From contig NZ_AUAU01000011.1 of assembly GCF_000428885.1 (NCBI RefSeq), positions 1 through 64,000 on the forward strand: a stretch of DNA of 64,000 nt, read 5' to 3'. The translations under genes and the position numbers were made by a program. The DNA is from Geothrix fermentans DSM 14018 (GTDB lineage: Bacteria; Acidobacteriota; Holophagae; Holophagales; Holophagaceae). The notes beneath the pieces are model-generated. The model did no database searches. It worked only from the letters and a program-made list of their open reading frames with translations, and was not told where the DNA came from. Shown piece by piece: positions 61,750-64,000 of the stretch; positions within the stretch are counted from its first letter, which is position 1; each line of letters starts with the position of its first letter.

Positions 61750-62990
61750 TCCTCCCGCGCCTCGCCCTCCGCAACCTGCTGCGCCAGCGACGGCGCACGG
61801 CGCTCACGCTGATGGTGGTGGTGGCGGGCTTCCTGGCTCTCAGCCTCGCCGGGGGCTTCATGGCCCAGACCTTCCAGGGCCTCTCGGACGGCGCCATCCG
61901 CGGCGGCCTGGGCCACCTCCAGGTCATGGCCCCGGGCGGCCTGGAGGGCGACGAGGCCCAGACCCTGGAGAGGTCCCTGCCCGACGGCGAGGCACTCGCC
62001 GTGCGGCTCCGGCAGGATCCCGCCGTGGCCGAGGTGCTGCCCCGCATCCAGTTCATGGGCCTGCTCAGCAGCGGACCCAAGAGCGTGGCCTTCCTGGGCA
62101 CCGCCGTGGACCCGGCCCTGGAGCCGAAGCACATGGCCTGTCTCGATTCGCTCAAGGACGGCGCCAAGGCCCCCGGCGGCGCGGGCTCCCGCTGGCTTTC
62201 CGCGGACCCGTCGGCCCGCGAGGTCATCCTGGGCACCGGCCTGGCCCGCAGCCTGGGCGCCTCCGTGGGCAGCCTGCTCACCCTCATGTCCACCACCCGG
62301 GACGGCGCCCTGAACGCCGTGGACGTGGAGGTCGTCGGCCTCCAGGACCAGGGGCTCAGGGAGCTGAACGACCGTGTGCTCACCGTGAGCCTGGCCACCG
62401 CCGCCCAGCTGCTGGACGCGGGGCCGGCCCGTTCGCGCCTCTCGGTGGTGTTGAAGCGTCCTGGCGATACGGCCGCCGAGCAGGCGCGGCTCCAGGCCCT
62501 GCTCCCGGACACCATCGTGAAGCCCTGGTTCGAGCTGGCCTCCTTCTACCGGCAGGTGAAGCTGCTCTACTTCGCCATCTTCGGTTTCATGGGCCTGGTG
62601 CTCTTCCTGGTGGTGCTGCTGGCCACGGCCAACACGCTGCTCATGTCCGTCATGGAGCGCGTCCGTGAGTTCGGCGTGCTGCGGGCCATGGGCCTCCAGG
62701 CCCGGCAGCTGCTGTCGCTCCTCCAGTGGGAGGGCGCCTTCCTGGGCCTGGCCGGGAGCCTCCTGGGCCTGGCGGCCACCCTGCTGCTGCGGGCGGGCCT
62801 CAACGCCCTGCACCTCCAGATGCCCGCCCCGCCGGGCACCAGCCACGGCTACGAGCTGGACATCCACCTCGTTCCCGCCGTCTATCTCGCGGTGGCCCTG
62901 GGCCTCCAGGCCACGCTCCAGGTGAGCGCCCTCTTCCCGGGCCTCAAGGCCGCCAAGCTCCGCATCGTGGAGGCATTGCGACATGTTTAA
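61746..62990 (+). CDS. ABC transporter permease, LolE/FtsX-like
   Basis: This is a 414-residue permease: one N-terminal helix (LRQRRRTALTLMVVVAGFLAL), a large periplasmic domain and three C-terminal helices with the FtsX-type SVMERVREFGVLRAMGLQARQ motif. It probably extracts lipoproteins or lipids from the inner membrane. The GTG start overlaps the ATPase stop. Confidence 0.9.
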   Translation: MILPRLALRNLLRQRRRTALTLMVVVAGFLALSLAGGFMAQTFQGLSDGAIRGGLGHLQVMAPGGLEGDEAQTLERSLPDGEALAVRLRQDPAVAEVLPRIQFMGLLSSGPKSVAFLGTAVDPALEPKHMACLDSLKDGAKAPGGAGSRWLSADPSAREVILGTGLARSLGASVGSLLTLMSTTRDGALNAVDVEVVGLQDQGLRELNDRVLTVSLATAAQLLDAGPARSRLSVVLKRPGDTAAEQARLQALLPDTIVKPWFELASFYRQVKLLYFAIFGFMGLVLFLVVLLATANTLLMSVMERVREFGVLRAMGLQARQLLSLLQWEGAFLGLAGSLLGLAATLLLRAGLNALHLQMPAPPGTSHGYELDIHLVPAVYLAVALGLQATLQVSALFPGLKAAKLRIVEALRHV

Positions 62991-63001
62991 GGCACCCCAC
63001 C

Positions 63002-63544
63002 ATGTCTAAGGCACCTCGCCCCGCCTGGTGGCTGGCCACGGGCTTCGGCAGTGGCTACCTGAAACCCGCCCCGGGCACCTGGGGCAGCCTGGCAGGGCTC
63101 GCCGCCTGGCTCCTGCTGGTGTGGGTGGTCCGCGGCTGGGCCCTTCCGGCCTGGATCCTCCTGGCGGCGCCGCCGGCCCTCGCCCTCATGGCCGTGTGGG
63201 CCGCGGACGCCGTGGTGAAGGAGGCCGGCCAGGAGGACCCCTCCTTCGTGGTGGCCGACGAGTGGGCCGGCATGTGGTTCGCCCTCACCCCCCTGCTCTT
63301 CACGATGACGGTCCAGCCCCAGCCCTGGACCCTCTGGGCCGCCCGCCTGGTGGCCCCCTTCCTGCTCTTCCGCCTCTTCGACATCTGGAAGCCGGGCGTG
63401 GTGGACCGCTCCCAGCGCCTGGCAGGTGGCTGGGGCGTGGTGATGGACGACGTGCTGGCGGGCCTGCTCGCGGCCCTCATCGTCTGGCCCCTGGACCGCT
63501 GGCTGGGCGCCCAGTCGCTGCTGCACCCGGAGCTGTGGCGCTAG
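63002..63544 (+). CDS. pgpA: Phosphatidylglycerophosphatase A
   Basis: This is a 180-residue membrane enzyme dephosphorylating phosphatidylglycerophosphate. The KPAPGTWGSLAGL motif near residue 22, DEWAGMWFALTPLLF near 85 and a final FDIWKPGVVDRSQRLAGGWGVVMDDV-type segment carrying catalytic acids match PgpA. Four membrane helices are predicted. It follows the permease by 11 bases. Confidence 0.95.
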   Translation: MSKAPRPAWWLATGFGSGYLKPAPGTWGSLAGLAAWLLLVWVVRGWALPAWILLAAPPALALMAVWAADAVVKEAGQEDPSFVVADEWAGMWFALTPLLFTMTVQPQPWTLWAARLVAPFLLFRLFDIWKPGVVDRSQRLAGGWGVVMDDVLAGLLAALIVWPLDRWLGAQSLLHPELWR

Positions 63545-64000
63545 GTCCTCCGCACCAGCAGGATGGTCCGGTCGTCGAGGTAGGGCGCGCCGCGGGTGTG
63601 GCGGTCCAGCTCGTCCATGAGGTGGGCGTCGATGGCCAGCAGGGGCTCCGCGCGGCGTTCCGCGAGGAAGGCCGCCAGGGCGGCCTCTCCGAACTCCTCT
63701 CCGGCGGGGGAGGCGCTTTCCGTGAGGCCGTCCGTGTACAGGGCCAGCAGGTCCCCGGACCACATCTGCAGGGAGGCGGCCCCGTAGGGGTTGCCCGGCA
63801 GCATGCCGATGGGGAGCCCCTGGGATTCCAGGAGGTCCACCTCCCCGCCGCGGTGGATGAAGAGGCCGGGGTTGTGCCCCGCGTTGGTGTACGTCAGCAC
63901 GCCCGTGGATGGATCCAGCAGGGCCAGGAAGGCCGTGATGAAGCGGCGGCCGTCCGTGTGCCGGGCCACGGCCCGCGAAAGGCGGAAGGCCAGGTCATCC
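63541..64000 (-). CDS. SpoIIE-type PP2C phosphatase, C-terminal fragment
   Basis: This is the C-terminal part of a protein phosphatase; the frame runs on past the right edge (DDLAFRLSRAV before the last visible Met-type codon). LTYTNAGHNPGLFIH and LLALYTDGLTESASP are typical PP2C/RsbU motifs, with the Asp that binds metal. Its N-terminal sensor domain is outside the window. Its stop overlaps the pgpA stop by two bases. Confidence 0.9.
   Translation of the reverse strand, partial: DDLAFRLSRAVARHTDGRRFITAFLALLDPSTGVLTYTNAGHNPGLFIHRGGEVDLLESQGLPIGMLPGNPYGAASLQMWSGDLLALYTDGLTESASPAGEEFGEAALAAFLAERRAEPLLAIDAHLMDELDRHTRGAPYLDDRTILLVRRT

Overview
The window falls into two unlike parts. Bases 1-5489 have much lower GC than the rest and hold an integron-type gene cassette array: small, mostly unrelated plus-strand genes, each followed by a near-identical ~124-base attC recombination site. 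No integrase is visible, so it lies off the left edge or is absent. From about 5570 on, the DNA is uniformly very GC-rich chromosomal backbone with dense genes and short overlaps. Gene content (complex I, c-type cytochrome, lipoproteins, MglA-type GTPase, competence pilin genes, GlnRS plus GluRS) indicates a motile or surface-active Gram-negative respiratory bacterium. My inference is an acidobacterium of the Holophaga/Geothrix kind, but no single marker here proves it.

Layout. 1-5489: cassette array encoding small membrane, secreted or lipoprotein products, an LprI-like protein, a DUF2892 membrane protein that has lost its start codon, a TspO protein and a VOC protein; the right-hand attC is decayed and one internal attC has collapsed to its outer boxes. 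5570-17696: mixed housekeeping and accessory genes (DUF2200, CarD-like regulator, methyltransferases, RlmF, glutaminase, SDR, NUDIX, a caspase-fold protein without its catalytic Cys, an AmpG-like MFS). 17744-24969: ahcY with an S-adenosylhomocysteine riboswitch, an AT-rich island, ComEA/pilin/RadC genes, a protoporphyrinogen oxidase-like protein, a 5'-nucleotidase, two divergent tRNA-Ser genes followed by inverted copies of a tRNA 3' end, and a triheme cytochrome. 25055-38030: lipoproteins, ilvE, a MocR regulator, an FAD oxidase, tpx, a chemoreceptor-like protein, and an efflux locus split by a MITE-like element.

38149-45680 is the nuoHIJKLMN half of respiratory complex I, without nuoA-G. 45899-52300 holds glnS, proC (with a candidate attenuator leader) and gltX. 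52392-57341 is a signalling neighbourhood: MglA-like GTPase, FHA-RDD membrane protein and an FHA-GAF-adenylate cyclase, with dcd among them. 57443-64000 has rimO, a CBM9/DUF5916 outer-membrane-type protein, a LolD/LolE-like ABC transporter, pgpA and the C-terminal part of a SpoIIE-type phosphatase running off the edge.

Most noteworthy are the cassette array with its structurally canonical attC sites, the collapsed and decayed attC variants, the MITE-like element inside the efflux locus, the pseudo-caspase, the chemoreceptor lacking a recognisable CheA-binding tip, and the proC leader. Function calls come from reading protein sequences by eye; no database search was run.
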